A DNA stretch of 10,840 nt from Flavobacteriaceae bacterium UBA2000 (GCA_002335345.1 DDCS01000034.1:1-10840), one strand, 5' to 3'; positions 1 through 7,194 are shown, counted from the stretch's first letter. Numbers and translations: made by a program. The notes: generated by a model not told the origin, from the letters alone.

Positions 1-159
1 AATGTTTTGTGGAGTGGAAAAGTAACCCAAAAAGCTCAAGGAGATGACCTAGACACCAAGATCCTTCAGGAATTTAATCACAAACTAAAAACGCATCCTG
101 AATACCAGACTGTATTACTGCCCATCAGAGACGGACTCTCGCTAGCGCGAAAGCGGTAA
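1..159 (+). CDS. Class I SAM-dependent O-methyltransferase, C-terminal end only (partial)
   Basis: This is the last 52 codons of a gene that begins before the window, open from base 1 in frame 1 and ending at TAA 157-159. The fragment starts with N-V-L-W-S-G-K-V and ends with L-L-P-I-R-D-G-L-S-L-A-R-K-R. From family knowledge, these match the conserved 'DNxLWxGxV' segment and the 'LLPIRDGL' C-terminal strand of caffeoyl-CoA/catechol-type O-methyltransferases (methyltransferase family 3, YrrM-like). Such enzymes transfer a methyl group from S-adenosylmethionine to a hydroxyl group in the cytoplasm; the substrate cannot be inferred. The SAM-binding core lies outside the window, so intactness is unknown. 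The stop directly abuts the stop of the convergent tatA gene, with no spacer and no terminator between them. Confidence 0.85.
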   Translation, partial: NVLWSGKVTQKAQGDDLDTKILQEFNHKLKTHPEYQTVLLPIRDGLSLARKR

Positions 160-432
160 TTATAATTGACGTTTGATGGGGCCGGTAATTTGATCCACAT
201 CGTCTTTGACCTGATCAATGCTCTTTTTGAAGTCCGTAACGTCAATGCCTTGTTTGTCGGCACTTTTTGTTATTTCCTTTTTTATATCGTCTGTTGCATG
301 CCGAATTTGCTTCATGGTCTTTCCTAGGCCTCGGGCAATATCGGGCACCTTATCTGCCCCAAAGACCATCAGGACGATAAAAACGATAAAAGCGATTTCT
401 GCACCGCTGATAAAAAGTACCGGAAGAATCAT
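160..432 (-). CDS. tatA: Sec-independent protein translocase subunit TatA/TatE family
   Basis: A 90-residue protein with TatA architecture: a short N-terminus, one membrane helix at about residues 6-24 containing a polar Glu at 12, the F24-G25 hinge, then an amphipathic helix (about 28-50, 'DKVPDIARGLGK') and a charged, hydrophilic tail. TatA oligomers work with TatC to carry folded twin-arginine-signal proteins across the inner membrane. Bacteroidota members typically have the 'ISG-E-I' start and 'FGADK-P-IARGLGK' segment, as here, which supports the ATG at 432. No tatC is in the window. The gene is probably monocistronic, lying between the terminator of the M1 peptidase unit and a convergent methyltransferase. 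TatA and TatB are hard to separate by sequence; the short length favours TatA. Confidence 0.93.
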   Translation of the reverse strand: MILPVLFISGAEIAFIVFIVLMVFGADKVPDIARGLGKTMKQIRHATDDIKKEITKSADKQGIDVTDFKKSIDQVKDDVDQITGPIKRQL

Positions 433-436
433 AGTA

Positions 437-470
437 CAAAGATATTAAAGTTCACAGGACCATAAACAAA
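437..470 (-). promoter_or_regulatory. Candidate tatA promoter (Bacteroidota type, possibly leaderless transcript)
   Basis: Read on the minus strand, TATCTTTG (437-444) is an exact match to the -7 consensus TAnnTTTG. A TTTG (467-470) lies 22 bases upstream, within the usual spacing for the -33 element. Only four bases separate the -7 box from the tatA ATG, so transcription would begin at or next to the start codon. The -33 TTTG lies inside the T-rich tail of the upstream terminator. Confidence 0.55.
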
Positions 471-496
471 AGCTCCGATGAAATCATCGGAGCTTT
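464..496 (-). terminator. Intrinsic terminator of the M1 peptidase unit
   Basis: A perfect 12-bp stem (469-480 pairing with 485-496, AAAGCTCCGATG/CATCGGAGCTTT) encloses the loop AAAT. On the minus strand it is followed by a T-rich tract (TTTTGTTT). It lies about 55 bases downstream of the M1 peptidase stop and just upstream of tatA, so it separates the two minus-strand units. Confidence 0.85.
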
Positions 497-552
497 GATA
501 AACTTTTAAATCAAATTCTCAAAGGCCATCGAATGGCATGATATAACCCCGT

Positions 553-2865
553 TTACTGTCCTTTAATGTTGCTTTTAAAGGTCTGGAACTCCCCTACTGT
601 TTCTTCAGCAGGCCAAGAATTATTCGAGGTATCGATATCAGCAGTCTCCTCATCTGGATCGATGACGATTTTGACTATTTCCTTTTCTGAAGCTATGATT
701 TTAGCCACAGAGGCATCATTTAATCGCCAGATTTGGGCCGGATAGGTAATGCGCTCGGTTGAACCATCAGCATAGACATAATCGGCGATTATCGGCATTG
801 GGATTCCTCCTGGCTTTTCAAAAGTCACCTCGTAAAAATACTTTGGCATTTTTAGACCAGCACGCTCTTCTGGAGTCATGCGATCCATAATAAACTCTTG
901 AAGGGTAACAACATCATTCAAGGTTTGGGTGCGCATATCCTCTTCAAAATCCTCACTACCCTCCTCAACTAAGTACACCAGTGGGGGCAAATCACTCTCG
1001 CTCATCCCCCGCGCCTGCATCATTTCGCGAATCGCTGTATTCATTTTGTGTGTCACATAGTATTTCTTAACCGAGGCTACGCCGATATCGGTATAGTCTG
1101 TCGTGTAGAACCAAGAGCGCCAGAACCAATCTAAATCAATGGCTGAGGCATCCTCCATACTGCGGAAGAAATCCTCAGGCGTTGGGTGTTTGAACATCCA
1201 TCTCTGAGCATAGGTTTTGAAGGCATAATCAAATAAGTCTTCACCCATTATGGTTTTACGCAAAATATTGAGTCCTGTGGCTGGTTTCGAATAACCATTG
1301 GCGCCAAAATTAAAGGTATTCAAACCCTTAGTCATGATTGGAGCCAATTGATCTTGATCCCCCGCCATATAATTCACTATGGCTTTGGCTGGGCCACGGC
1401 GTGAAGGATAGGTTTCATTTGGCGCGATGGCGTCAGGATAAGCAGCACCAAAATCCTGCTCGGCAACGTACTGCACAAAGGTGTTAATTCCCTCATCCAT
1501 CCAGGTCCATTGACGCTCATCACTATTGACAATCATGGGGAAAAAGTTATGGCCCACTTCGTGAATGATTACCCCAAACATCCCATATTTAGTTCGATCA
1601 CTGTAGGTGCCATCCTTTTCAGGTCTTCCGTAATTCCAACAAATCATTGGATACTCCATCCCTTGATTTTTCGCATGGACAGAAATTGCTTTATGGTAGG
1701 GATAATCAAAGGTCATGCGCGAGTAAGACTTTAAAGTACTGGCCACAACACGCGTAGACCAGTCTTCCCAAAGTGGATTTCCTTCTGGTGGATAAACCGA
1801 TACAGCCATGACATCGCGATCTCCAATACGTACGGCCATCATGTCCCAGATATAACGCCGTGAGGTCGCAAAACCAAAATCACGAACCATTTTTGCGTCA
1901 AATTTCCAAGTCTTACTGCCTGTGGAAAATCCTGTAGAGGCGCGCTCGGCTTCATCTTGGGTCACAATTAATACGGGCTTATCGTAACTCTTTTTTGCCA
2001 ATTCATATCGGCGCATCATCTCTTTTGAGAAAACTTCCTTTCGATTGACAAGTACCCCGGTGGCATCAAGAACGTGGTCCGAGGGAACGGTTATGGAAAC
2101 TTCGAAATTACCAAAGGGAAGGGCAAATTCATCTCTTCCCCAAAATTGACTGTTTTGCCAGCCCTCGACGTCAGAGTAAACCGCCATTCGAGGATAGAAC
2201 TGAGCAATAACATAACCCTTATTCCCATCTTCAAAAACTTCGTAACCGCTACGCGCGCGGTCTACAGTATGATCAGGAATGTTATACCACCACTTGATTG
2301 AAAAAACGAATTTATCACCTGGTTTCAATGCTTTTGGCATTTCGACACGCATCATGGTACGGTTCACAGTGTGTGGTAATGGGTTCCCTTTTTCATCACG
2401 AACCCAATCAATTTTGAATCCACCATCAAAACCTTCACCCATGTACTCACTGACAAAACTGCTGGCCATTTTTGCCGGGAAAACTCCTGAAGGCTCAATC
2501 AAAGGACTTTTGCTATCTCTTGCGCGTTTGTTCTGATCCAATTGTACCCAAAGATACGCCAACACATCAGGCGAATTATTGGTGTAGGTAATTGTTTCTT
2601 CTCCATAAAGTTGAGAGCGCTGATCGTTCAGCGTAATGGACATTTTGTAATCCGCTTGCTGCTGATAATAGGCTGGTCCTGGCGCACCACTGGCAGAACG
2701 ATACTGATTTGGGGTCGAAAACTCTTCGTAGAGTTGTTTGAATCGATTGGTATTGTAGTGACCAGGCTTGCGCTCTGGCTTTGGTTCCTGATCTTGTGCC
2801 TGTGCGCCGATCACCATACTTAAGGAAAGGAACAGCGCGGCAAATAATCCGAATTTTGCGTGCAT
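553..2865 (-). CDS. Exported M1-family zinc metallopeptidase (aminopeptidase-like)
   Basis: A 770-residue protein. Residues 1-23 form a signal peptide (charged start, hydrophobic core, cleavage near A-Q-A|Q), so it acts in the periplasm, outer envelope or outside the cell. The zinc site is H435-E-V-G-H439 with the third ligand E458 in 'WMDEG', the exact HExxH-x18-E spacing of gluzincins. The substrate-binding loop is G402-M-E-Y-P rather than the classical G-x-M-E-N. Y525 in 'YSKPATGL' fits the transition-state tyrosine of M1 enzymes. An N-terminal beta-domain (about 70-290) precedes the catalytic domain; residues from about 590 on form a C-terminal region of unassigned fold. The family hydrolyses N-terminal residues from peptides; this clade's substrates are not established to my knowledge. 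It lies 56 bases after the DUF6702 gene on the same strand and is followed by a strong terminator. The gene looks intact. Confidence 0.93.
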   Translation of the reverse strand: MHAKFGLFAALFLSLSMVIGAQAQDQEPKPERKPGHYNTNRFKQLYEEFSTPNQYRSASGAPGPAYYQQQADYKMSITLNDQRSQLYGEETITYTNNSPDVLAYLWVQLDQNKRARDSKSPLIEPSGVFPAKMASSFVSEYMGEGFDGGFKIDWVRDEKGNPLPHTVNRTMMRVEMPKALKPGDKFVFSIKWWYNIPDHTVDRARSGYEVFEDGNKGYVIAQFYPRMAVYSDVEGWQNSQFWGRDEFALPFGNFEVSITVPSDHVLDATGVLVNRKEVFSKEMMRRYELAKKSYDKPVLIVTQDEAERASTGFSTGSKTWKFDAKMVRDFGFATSRRYIWDMMAVRIGDRDVMAVSVYPPEGNPLWEDWSTRVVASTLKSYSRMTFDYPYHKAISVHAKNQGMEYPMICWNYGRPEKDGTYSDRTKYGMFGVIIHEVGHNFFPMIVNSDERQWTWMDEGINTFVQYVAEQDFGAAYPDAIAPNETYPSRRGPAKAIVNYMAGDQDQLAPIMTKGLNTFNFGANGYSKPATGLNILRKTIMGEDLFDYAFKTYAQRWMFKHPTPEDFFRSMEDASAIDLDWFWRSWFYTTDYTDIGVASVKKYYVTHKMNTAIREMMQARGMSESDLPPLVYLVEEGSEDFEEDMRTQTLNDVVTLQEFIMDRMTPEERAGLKMPKYFYEVTFEKPGGIPMPIIADYVYADGSTERITYPAQIWRLNDASVAKIIASEKEIVKIVIDPDEETADIDTSNNSWPAEETVGEFQTFKSNIKGQ

Positions 2866-2921
2866 AAGTTTAATTTTAAATCTGTGTTAAATTTACCTTT
2901 TTCTGCGGGCTGTGAAAATAC

Positions 2922-3461
2922 TCAATTAAAGTTTAACACTCCGTTAGGGTTCTCAGAAAAAAGCAAAAGACTTTTTCGCTCATCACCCACTTTTACATGA
3001 AGGATATTTTGCTGATCTGAAGTGAGATCGAAGAGCGTCTTATTTTCGAAAAAAAGTTCTGCCAAAGATCCATTTATGGGAGCCTCAATGAATATTTTTA
3101 CTTGATCAATATCGTATTGGTGCCCTAAATAATTCAAAACCAAATCCTGATTATTATTTTTTATGGTCCACTGATTGAGCACATATCGTTTAATAAGTTC
3201 GGCATTTTCTTCGGCCTCATTAACTGCGCCCAACTTAATTTGCGCTCCATAGCGCGCACGCAGTACGTTTTCTATATCATCGGTGAAAATGCGTTGAATA
3301 ATTTCAAGGTTATTGGTACTCGGATTAAATTCAATATTGGCCGTGCTCACATAAAACTTATGGACCTGACTTTGCGTCAAGGCCCTTGTCTGGGAAAAAT
3401 TCATCAAAGTCCATAGGACAAAGCCCGTAGAAATAAAGAAAACATTTATCTTGTACATCAT
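2922..3461 (-). CDS. DUF6702 family secreted protein, function unknown
   Basis: A small exported protein, 179 residues from the ATG at 3461. The N-terminus has a signal peptide (Lys, then a hydrophobic run to about residue 20, cleavage near T-R-A|L). The mature part begins near 'HKFYVS' (34-39), followed by 'IEFNPSTNNLEIIQRIFTDD', a C-terminal 'LFDLTSDQQNILHVKV' and an ending 'NGVLNFN'. I recognise this pattern as the DUF6702 family of Bacteroidota, whose function is unknown. The frame stays open to an ATG at 3482, but that start would overlap the best -7 promoter match (3480-3487) and add seven residues before the signal peptide; the paired ATGs at 3461/3458 are preferred. It probably shares a transcript with the downstream M1 peptidase. 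No catalytic motif is visible and the mature part has no cysteine. Confidence 0.85.
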   Translation of the reverse strand: MMYKINVFFISTGFVLWTLMNFSQTRALTQSQVHKFYVSTANIEFNPSTNNLEIIQRIFTDDIENVLRARYGAQIKLGAVNEAEENAELIKRYVLNQWTIKNNNQDLVLNYLGHQYDIDQVKIFIEAPINGSLAELFFENKTLFDLTSDQQNILHVKVGDERKSLLLFSENPNGVLNFN

Positions 3462-3479
3462 AGTTTTTATGTCGTACCA

Positions 3480-3487
3480 CAAACCTA
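3480..3487 (-). promoter_or_regulatory. Candidate -7 element for the DUF6702-M1 peptidase unit
   Basis: On the minus strand TAGGTTTG matches the Bacteroidota -7 consensus TAnnTTTG exactly and ends 18 bases before the ATG at 3461. I see no convincing TTG-type -33 element 17-23 bases upstream, so this is only a weak candidate. Confidence 0.35.
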
Positions 3488-3531
3488 AGGAAATAAGGAG
3501 AATATGCGACTATATTAAACCTGAGTATTCT

Positions 3532-4245
3532 ATGAATAACCTCTTACTGGCCAGTACCTCGACCCTTTTTGGGTCTCCCTATTTATCTTATTTAATTCCT
3601 GAGCTTCGCCTATTTTTTCGCGGCGTAAATCGCATCACTTTTATTCCCTACGCGCGGCCTGGGGGCTGTACTGAAAATGAATACACCCAAAAAGTTCGCC
3701 ATACTTTTGGCCTAATCGATATTGAGGTCATCGGTCTTGATGAGGTCCAAGACCCTATTGCCGTTTTAAAGGAATCCAAAGGGATTTTTACAGGAGGAGG
3801 CAACACTTTTTTATTGGTTCAACGGCTTTATGAATTAGATTTAATCGACCCATTAAACTTTGTGCTAGATCAAGGAATCCCTTATCTCGGCACCAGTGCA
3901 GGGTCAAATATTTGTGGATGGGGGATGCACACCACTAACGATATGCCGATTGTTCATCCGCCGTCCCTGAGAACATTGGGCAGAGTCCCCTTTAATCTTA
4001 ACGTTCATTATATCGAACCCGAAAAGAACAGCACCCATATGGGAGAAACCAGGGAAACGAGAATTAGAGAATTTCAGGAGCAACAAAACGTCCCGGTAGT
4101 TGGGTTACCCGAGGGAACATGGCTTCGTGTACTTAATTCGGAAATCACCGTTAAAGGCGCCCACCCCGCTGTAGTGTTTCCCCCGTACGAATCGCGTTAT
4201 GACCTAAATACCGAAGAAAAATTAATTCTTCATAAGGCCCCATAA
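3532..4245 (+). CDS. pepE: Alpha-aspartyl dipeptidase (peptidase E, family S51)
   Basis: A 237-residue cytoplasmic serine peptidase from the ATG at 3532. PepE cleaves dipeptides with N-terminal aspartate and so recycles Asp-X peptides. Visible motifs are 'FTGGGNTF' (86-93), the nucleophile elbow G-T-S122-A-G-S-N, 'TTND137MP' and 'NVH159Y', followed by 'GETRETRI' and 'GLPEGTWL'. The S122/D137/H159 spacing equals that of E. coli PepE (120/135/157), and the length is close to its 229 residues. The frame is open to an ATG at 3451, but that would overlap the divergent DUF6702 gene and add a hydrophilic extension absent from PepE; the 3532 start begins with the expected 'NNLLLASTS' strand. No Shine-Dalgarno sequence is seen at 3532. 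The next gene starts seven bases downstream, so the two are probably cotranscribed. Confidence 0.93.
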   Translation: MNNLLLASTSTLFGSPYLSYLIPELRLFFRGVNRITFIPYARPGGCTENEYTQKVRHTFGLIDIEVIGLDEVQDPIAVLKESKGIFTGGGNTFLLVQRLYELDLIDPLNFVLDQGIPYLGTSAGSNICGWGMHTTNDMPIVHPPSLRTLGRVPFNLNVHYIEPEKNSTHMGETRETRIREFQEQQNVPVVGLPEGTWLRVLNSEITVKGAHPAVVFPPYESRYDLNTEEKLILHKAP

Positions 4246-4252
4246 TAATCTG

Positions 4253-4996
4253 ATGGACAGAGCGCTATTTTTAAAATTAATCAGTTCGAGTGCCCCAGCA
4301 CTTCTGCTCCCGGGCAAGCTTTGGGCTGAAGATTACATTCAAGATTATACCCCGCAAGAATTGATTGGCAAAGCCCCAAGAGATTTGGTCGGGAGCACCT
4401 ATTTAACGACGATGCAACGCGATACTGCCAGGGCCCTTAAATTGATGCAAGAGACCGCAAAAAAAGACGGTATAGAGATCAAAGTGGTATCGGCCTTTCG
4501 CAGTTTTGACCGTCAAAAAGAAATTTTTGAAAATAAATTTAAAAGATTTAAGGCCCAGGGGAATACCCCAGAGCAGGCGGTGAATCGAATTATAGAATAT
4601 TCTACCCTTCCTGGTACTTCAAGACACCACTGGGGTACCGATTTAGATTTAATTGACGGCGGGGTTACTGCTCCAGAGTCCGTATTGGAGTCGAGACACT
4701 ATTACGGCTCCGGGGTTTTTTGTGCCCTAAGAGAATGGCTTGAAGCCAACGCAGCACATTATGGATTTTACCAAGTCTATACCAATCATCCTGATCGAAA
4801 AGGATTTGCCCATGAACCCTGGCATTACAGTTATGCCCCTGTCTCAATCCCTATGCTAAAAGCGTTTATGAAACTGGACCTTGAAGCCATCCTTAGTGAA
4901 GAAAAAATTCTTGGCGCTTCAGTAATTAGCGGATCCTTTTTGGCCGAATACAGAAAAAAACACCTCCTGGATATCAACCCTTTACTTTTAGATTGA
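4253..4996 (+). CDS. Exported M15-family D-alanyl-D-alanine carboxypeptidase-like protein (VanY/LdcB type)
   Basis: A 247-residue protein with an N-terminal signal (residues 1-25, cleavage near L-W-A|E-D) and an M15B zinc peptidase domain. Motifs: R83 in 'SAFRSFDRQ' for the substrate carboxylate; S123-R-H125-H-W-G-T-D-L-D132, corresponding to SxHxxGxAxD, giving zinc ligands H125 and D132; and E188-P-W-H191 with the catalytic Glu and third zinc ligand. Such enzymes trim the terminal D-Ala or tetrapeptide stem of peptidoglycan in the periplasm; whether this one is D,D- or L,D-specific cannot be told. The signal reads D-R-A-L-F-L-K, which resembles a Tat motif (S/T-R-R-x-F-L-K) whose second arginine is alanine, so Sec export is more likely. 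It starts seven bases after pepE. Its stop overlaps the -33 element of the gpmI promoter. Confidence 0.9.
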   Translation: MDRALFLKLISSSAPALLLPGKLWAEDYIQDYTPQELIGKAPRDLVGSTYLTTMQRDTARALKLMQETAKKDGIEIKVVSAFRSFDRQKEIFENKFKRFKAQGNTPEQAVNRIIEYSTLPGTSRHHWGTDLDLIDGGVTAPESVLESRHYYGSGVFCALREWLEANAAHYGFYQVYTNHPDRKGFAHEPWHYSYAPVSIPMLKAFMKLDLEAILSEEKILGASVISGSFLAEYRKKHLLDINPLLLD

Positions 4997-5019
4997 ACCC
5001 ACCGTAATGCTTATCTTTG
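4993..5019 (+). promoter_or_regulatory. Candidate promoter of the gpmI-map unit
   Basis: TATCTTTG (5012-5019) matches the Bacteroidota -7 consensus TAnnTTTG exactly, and a TTG (4993-4995) sits 16 bases upstream as a -33 element, slightly short of the common 17-23 spacing. The ATG of gpmI follows 18 bases after the -7 box, giving a short leader of about 10-14 bases. The -33 element overlaps the stop codon of the preceding M15 gene. Confidence 0.6.
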
Positions 5020-5037
5020 CGCTTTAAACCATAATCC

Positions 5038-6570
5038 ATGTCCCAAAAGGTACTTTTGATGATTTTAGACGGTTGGGGAATGACCCAAAACCCAGAGGTC
5101 TCTGCCGTGGCTCAAGCCAAAACGCCATTTATGGATGCCTTACCGCATCAATACCCAAATGCTCAGTTACTGACTCATGGACCGCATGTCGGCCTTCCCG
5201 ATGGACAAATGGGCAATAGTGAAGTGGGCCACATGAATTTAGGGGCTGGACGTATCGTTTACCAAGATTTGGCAAAAATCAATCGTGCGGTTGAACAAGG
5301 AAGCATCGATCAAGAACCAGAATTACAAAAGGCCTTTGATTACGCCAAACAAAACGGCAAAAACATTCATTTCTTGGGGCTTTTATCCGACGGAGGGGTG
5401 CACGCGCATATCGATCATCTAAAAGCCTTAATCAAGGCAGCGGCTAAAGCAAAAGTGCCCCATATTTTAGTCCACGGATTTACAGATGGCCGAGATGTGG
5501 ACCCAAAAAGCGCCCCAAGTTATATTGAAGCATTACAACCAACATTAGCCCAAACTGGAGCCCAGCTTGCCAGCTTAATTGGTCGTTATTACGCTATGGA
5601 TCGTGATCAGCGATGGGAGCGCGTAAAAAAAGCTTATGACCTGCTGGTGCGTGGCGTCGGTGAAGTCACCACTGACCCAATTACTGCACTACAAGATTCT
5701 TATCTCAAAGGGATTACCGACGAGTTTATTGAACCCATGGTGATTCAAAATGCCCTATCGGATCATTCAGAATCCCGAGATACGACGATCAAATCTGGTG
5801 ATGTGGTTATATTTTTCAATTTCAGAACCGATCGAGGTAGAGAATTAACCCAGGTCTTGAGTCAAAATGCATTTGAGCAATTTGATATGGAGCCCCTTGA
5901 CCTCTATTATTGTACGCTGACTAATTATGACGACACCTTCAAGAACATCAAAGTAGTCTACGACAAGGATAATTTGCAAGACACCCTGGGCGAGACTATT
6001 GCCAAGGCGGGTAAAACCCAAATCCGTATTGCAGAAACAGAAAAATACCCCCATGTTACTTTCTTTTTTAATGGCGGGCGTGAAACGCCCTTTGAAGGAG
6101 AAAATCGCCTATTGTGTCCCTCTCCCAAAGTCGCGACCTACGACTTAAAACCAGAGATGAGTGCTTTTGACATTCGGGATAAAATTATGGCTGAAATAGC
6201 ACAAGAAAGTGCCGATTTTATTTGTTTGAATTTTGCCAACCCTGATATGGTGGGGCATACAGGAGATATCAATGCCGCCATTAAGGCCTGTGAAACCGTA
6301 GATCAATGCGTTTCACAAATTGTGCCTTTGGCTTTAGAACATGGCTATAGCACCCTAATCATTGCGGACCACGGCAATAGTGAAACCATGATCAATCCTG
6401 ACGGCAGCCCGAACACGGCCCATACGACGAATCCTGTACCCCTTATTTTAGTAGACCAAAGGATTAAATACATCCGTTCTGGTGTTTTAGGCGATATCGC
6501 GCCAACGATTTTAAAACTAATGGATCTCGACATCCCTGAAGCCATGACTCAATCACCACTAATCGATTAA
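5038..6570 (+). CDS. gpmI: 2,3-bisphosphoglycerate-independent phosphoglycerate mutase
   Basis: A 510-residue cytoplasmic enzyme that interconverts 3-phosphoglycerate and 2-phosphoglycerate in glycolysis and gluconeogenesis through a phosphoserine intermediate, using two Mn2+ ions. The catalytic set is complete: metal ligand D11 in 'MILDGWG', nucleophile S61 in 'MGNSEVGH', H122 in 'GGVHAH', 'DGRD' at 150-153, R263 in 'NFRTDRGRE', K336 in 'TEKYPHVTFF', D403 and H407 in 'NPDMVGHTG', D444-H445 in 'ADHGNSET', and H462 in 'AHTTNP'. The numbering nearly coincides with the Geobacillus stearothermophilus enzyme, so the length is normal for the family. It is the first gene after a good promoter and is followed after three bases by the lipoprotein gene, making it the likely head of a five-gene operon. 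Confidence 0.97.
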   Translation: MSQKVLLMILDGWGMTQNPEVSAVAQAKTPFMDALPHQYPNAQLLTHGPHVGLPDGQMGNSEVGHMNLGAGRIVYQDLAKINRAVEQGSIDQEPELQKAFDYAKQNGKNIHFLGLLSDGGVHAHIDHLKALIKAAAKAKVPHILVHGFTDGRDVDPKSAPSYIEALQPTLAQTGAQLASLIGRYYAMDRDQRWERVKKAYDLLVRGVGEVTTDPITALQDSYLKGITDEFIEPMVIQNALSDHSESRDTTIKSGDVVIFFNFRTDRGRELTQVLSQNAFEQFDMEPLDLYYCTLTNYDDTFKNIKVVYDKDNLQDTLGETIAKAGKTQIRIAETEKYPHVTFFFNGGRETPFEGENRLLCPSPKVATYDLKPEMSAFDIRDKIMAEIAQESADFICLNFANPDMVGHTGDINAAIKACETVDQCVSQIVPLALEHGYSTLIIADHGNSETMINPDGSPNTAHTTNPVPLILVDQRIKYIRSGVLGDIAPTILKLMDLDIPEAMTQSPLID

Positions 6571-6573
6571 ATT

Positions 6574-7194
6574 ATGAAGACTTATCTCTTTTCCCTAATG
6601 GTTTTTAGCGCCCTGATTTTGGGCTGTAACAATTCAAAACAAGGCGCCGAAAATGCAGAATTAGAAGACAGCGCGACTTTAGAACAAGCTGGAGAAAACA
6701 CCACTTTTTCTGAGTTGAATATCAACAAACAAGTTGCCGACACCATCGATGGTGGAATGATGTTATTGGGCCGGATTAGTGCAGAAGGATTAAATCAAGA
6801 GCCCTATTCGATTTGGTTTGAAGAAAATAGTAAGACGTATACTCCAGATATGGCCTTACTCGAAGAGATCAAACCACTAATAAAGCCCTGTTATATCAAA
6901 GTTTTTATGGGCTCCTGGTGCGAGGACAGTCAGCGCGAAGTTCCCGCCTTGCTCAAATTGCTCAAATTGACTGAATTCGATAGAAGTCAACTGGAAATTA
7001 TAGCCATGACTCATGATAAGGACACCCCAGAAAATTATGAGGCTGATTATGAAATCGAATTTATTCCGACCATAATGTTTTTTAAAGATGGAGCGGAACT
7101 CAATCGCATCGTGGAGTACACCCAAGAAACTTTGGAACAAGACGTACTCAAAATACTAAAACAACAAGCCTATACCCCGGCCTATGCAGAATAA
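6574..7194 (+). CDS. Thioredoxin-fold lipoprotein with a CEDS site
   Basis: A 206-residue protein with a lipoprotein signal: hydrophobic residues 4-17, lipobox I-L-G-C18, then an Asn/Ser-rich linker. Residues about 60-200 have a thioredoxin fold with W115-C116-E-D-S119 where thioredoxins have W-C-G-P-C, and a cis-proline loop F-I-P165-T. With serine replacing the resolving cysteine, this site cannot form the usual intramolecular disulfide. C106 is nearby ('KPCYIKVF') and might pair with C116 or be structural; this is inference. The protein is anchored by lipid in the cell envelope, and its role is unknown: thiol binding, mixed-disulfide reduction or a non-redox function are possible. I have seen similar WCEDS proteins in Bacteroidota annotated as 'thioredoxin family protein'. 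The gene starts three bases after gpmI and overlaps the next gene by 11 bases. Confidence 0.87.
   Translation: MKTYLFSLMVFSALILGCNNSKQGAENAELEDSATLEQAGENTTFSELNINKQVADTIDGGMMLLGRISAEGLNQEPYSIWFEENSKTYTPDMALLEEIKPLIKPCYIKVFMGSWCEDSQREVPALLKLLKLTEFDRSQLEIIAMTHDKDTPENYEADYEIEFIPTIMFFKDGAELNRIVEYTQETLEQDVLKILKQQAYTPAYAE

Noticed and set aside
218..448. 76-codon plus-strand open frame opposite tatA
   Set aside because: It mirrors the TatA coding strand; its hydrophobic look comes from the antisense of the membrane helix.
2542..2823. 93-codon plus-strand frame with hydrophobic segments opposite the M1 peptidase
   Set aside because: It lies within the signal peptide and N-terminal domain of a clear M1 gene and has no promoter or family resemblance.
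2866..2921. Possible separate promoter for the M1 peptidase (TAAATTTA on the minus strand)
   Set aside because: It matches only seven of the eight positions of TAnnTTTG, in a very AT-rich gap where such matches are expected by chance.
6951..6968. Nine-base tandem duplication GCTCAAATT x2 in the lipoprotein gene, considered as a phase-variable repeat
   Set aside because: Two copies of a 9-mer keep the frame and encode a regular L-L-K-L-L-K helix; too short and in-frame for phase switching.
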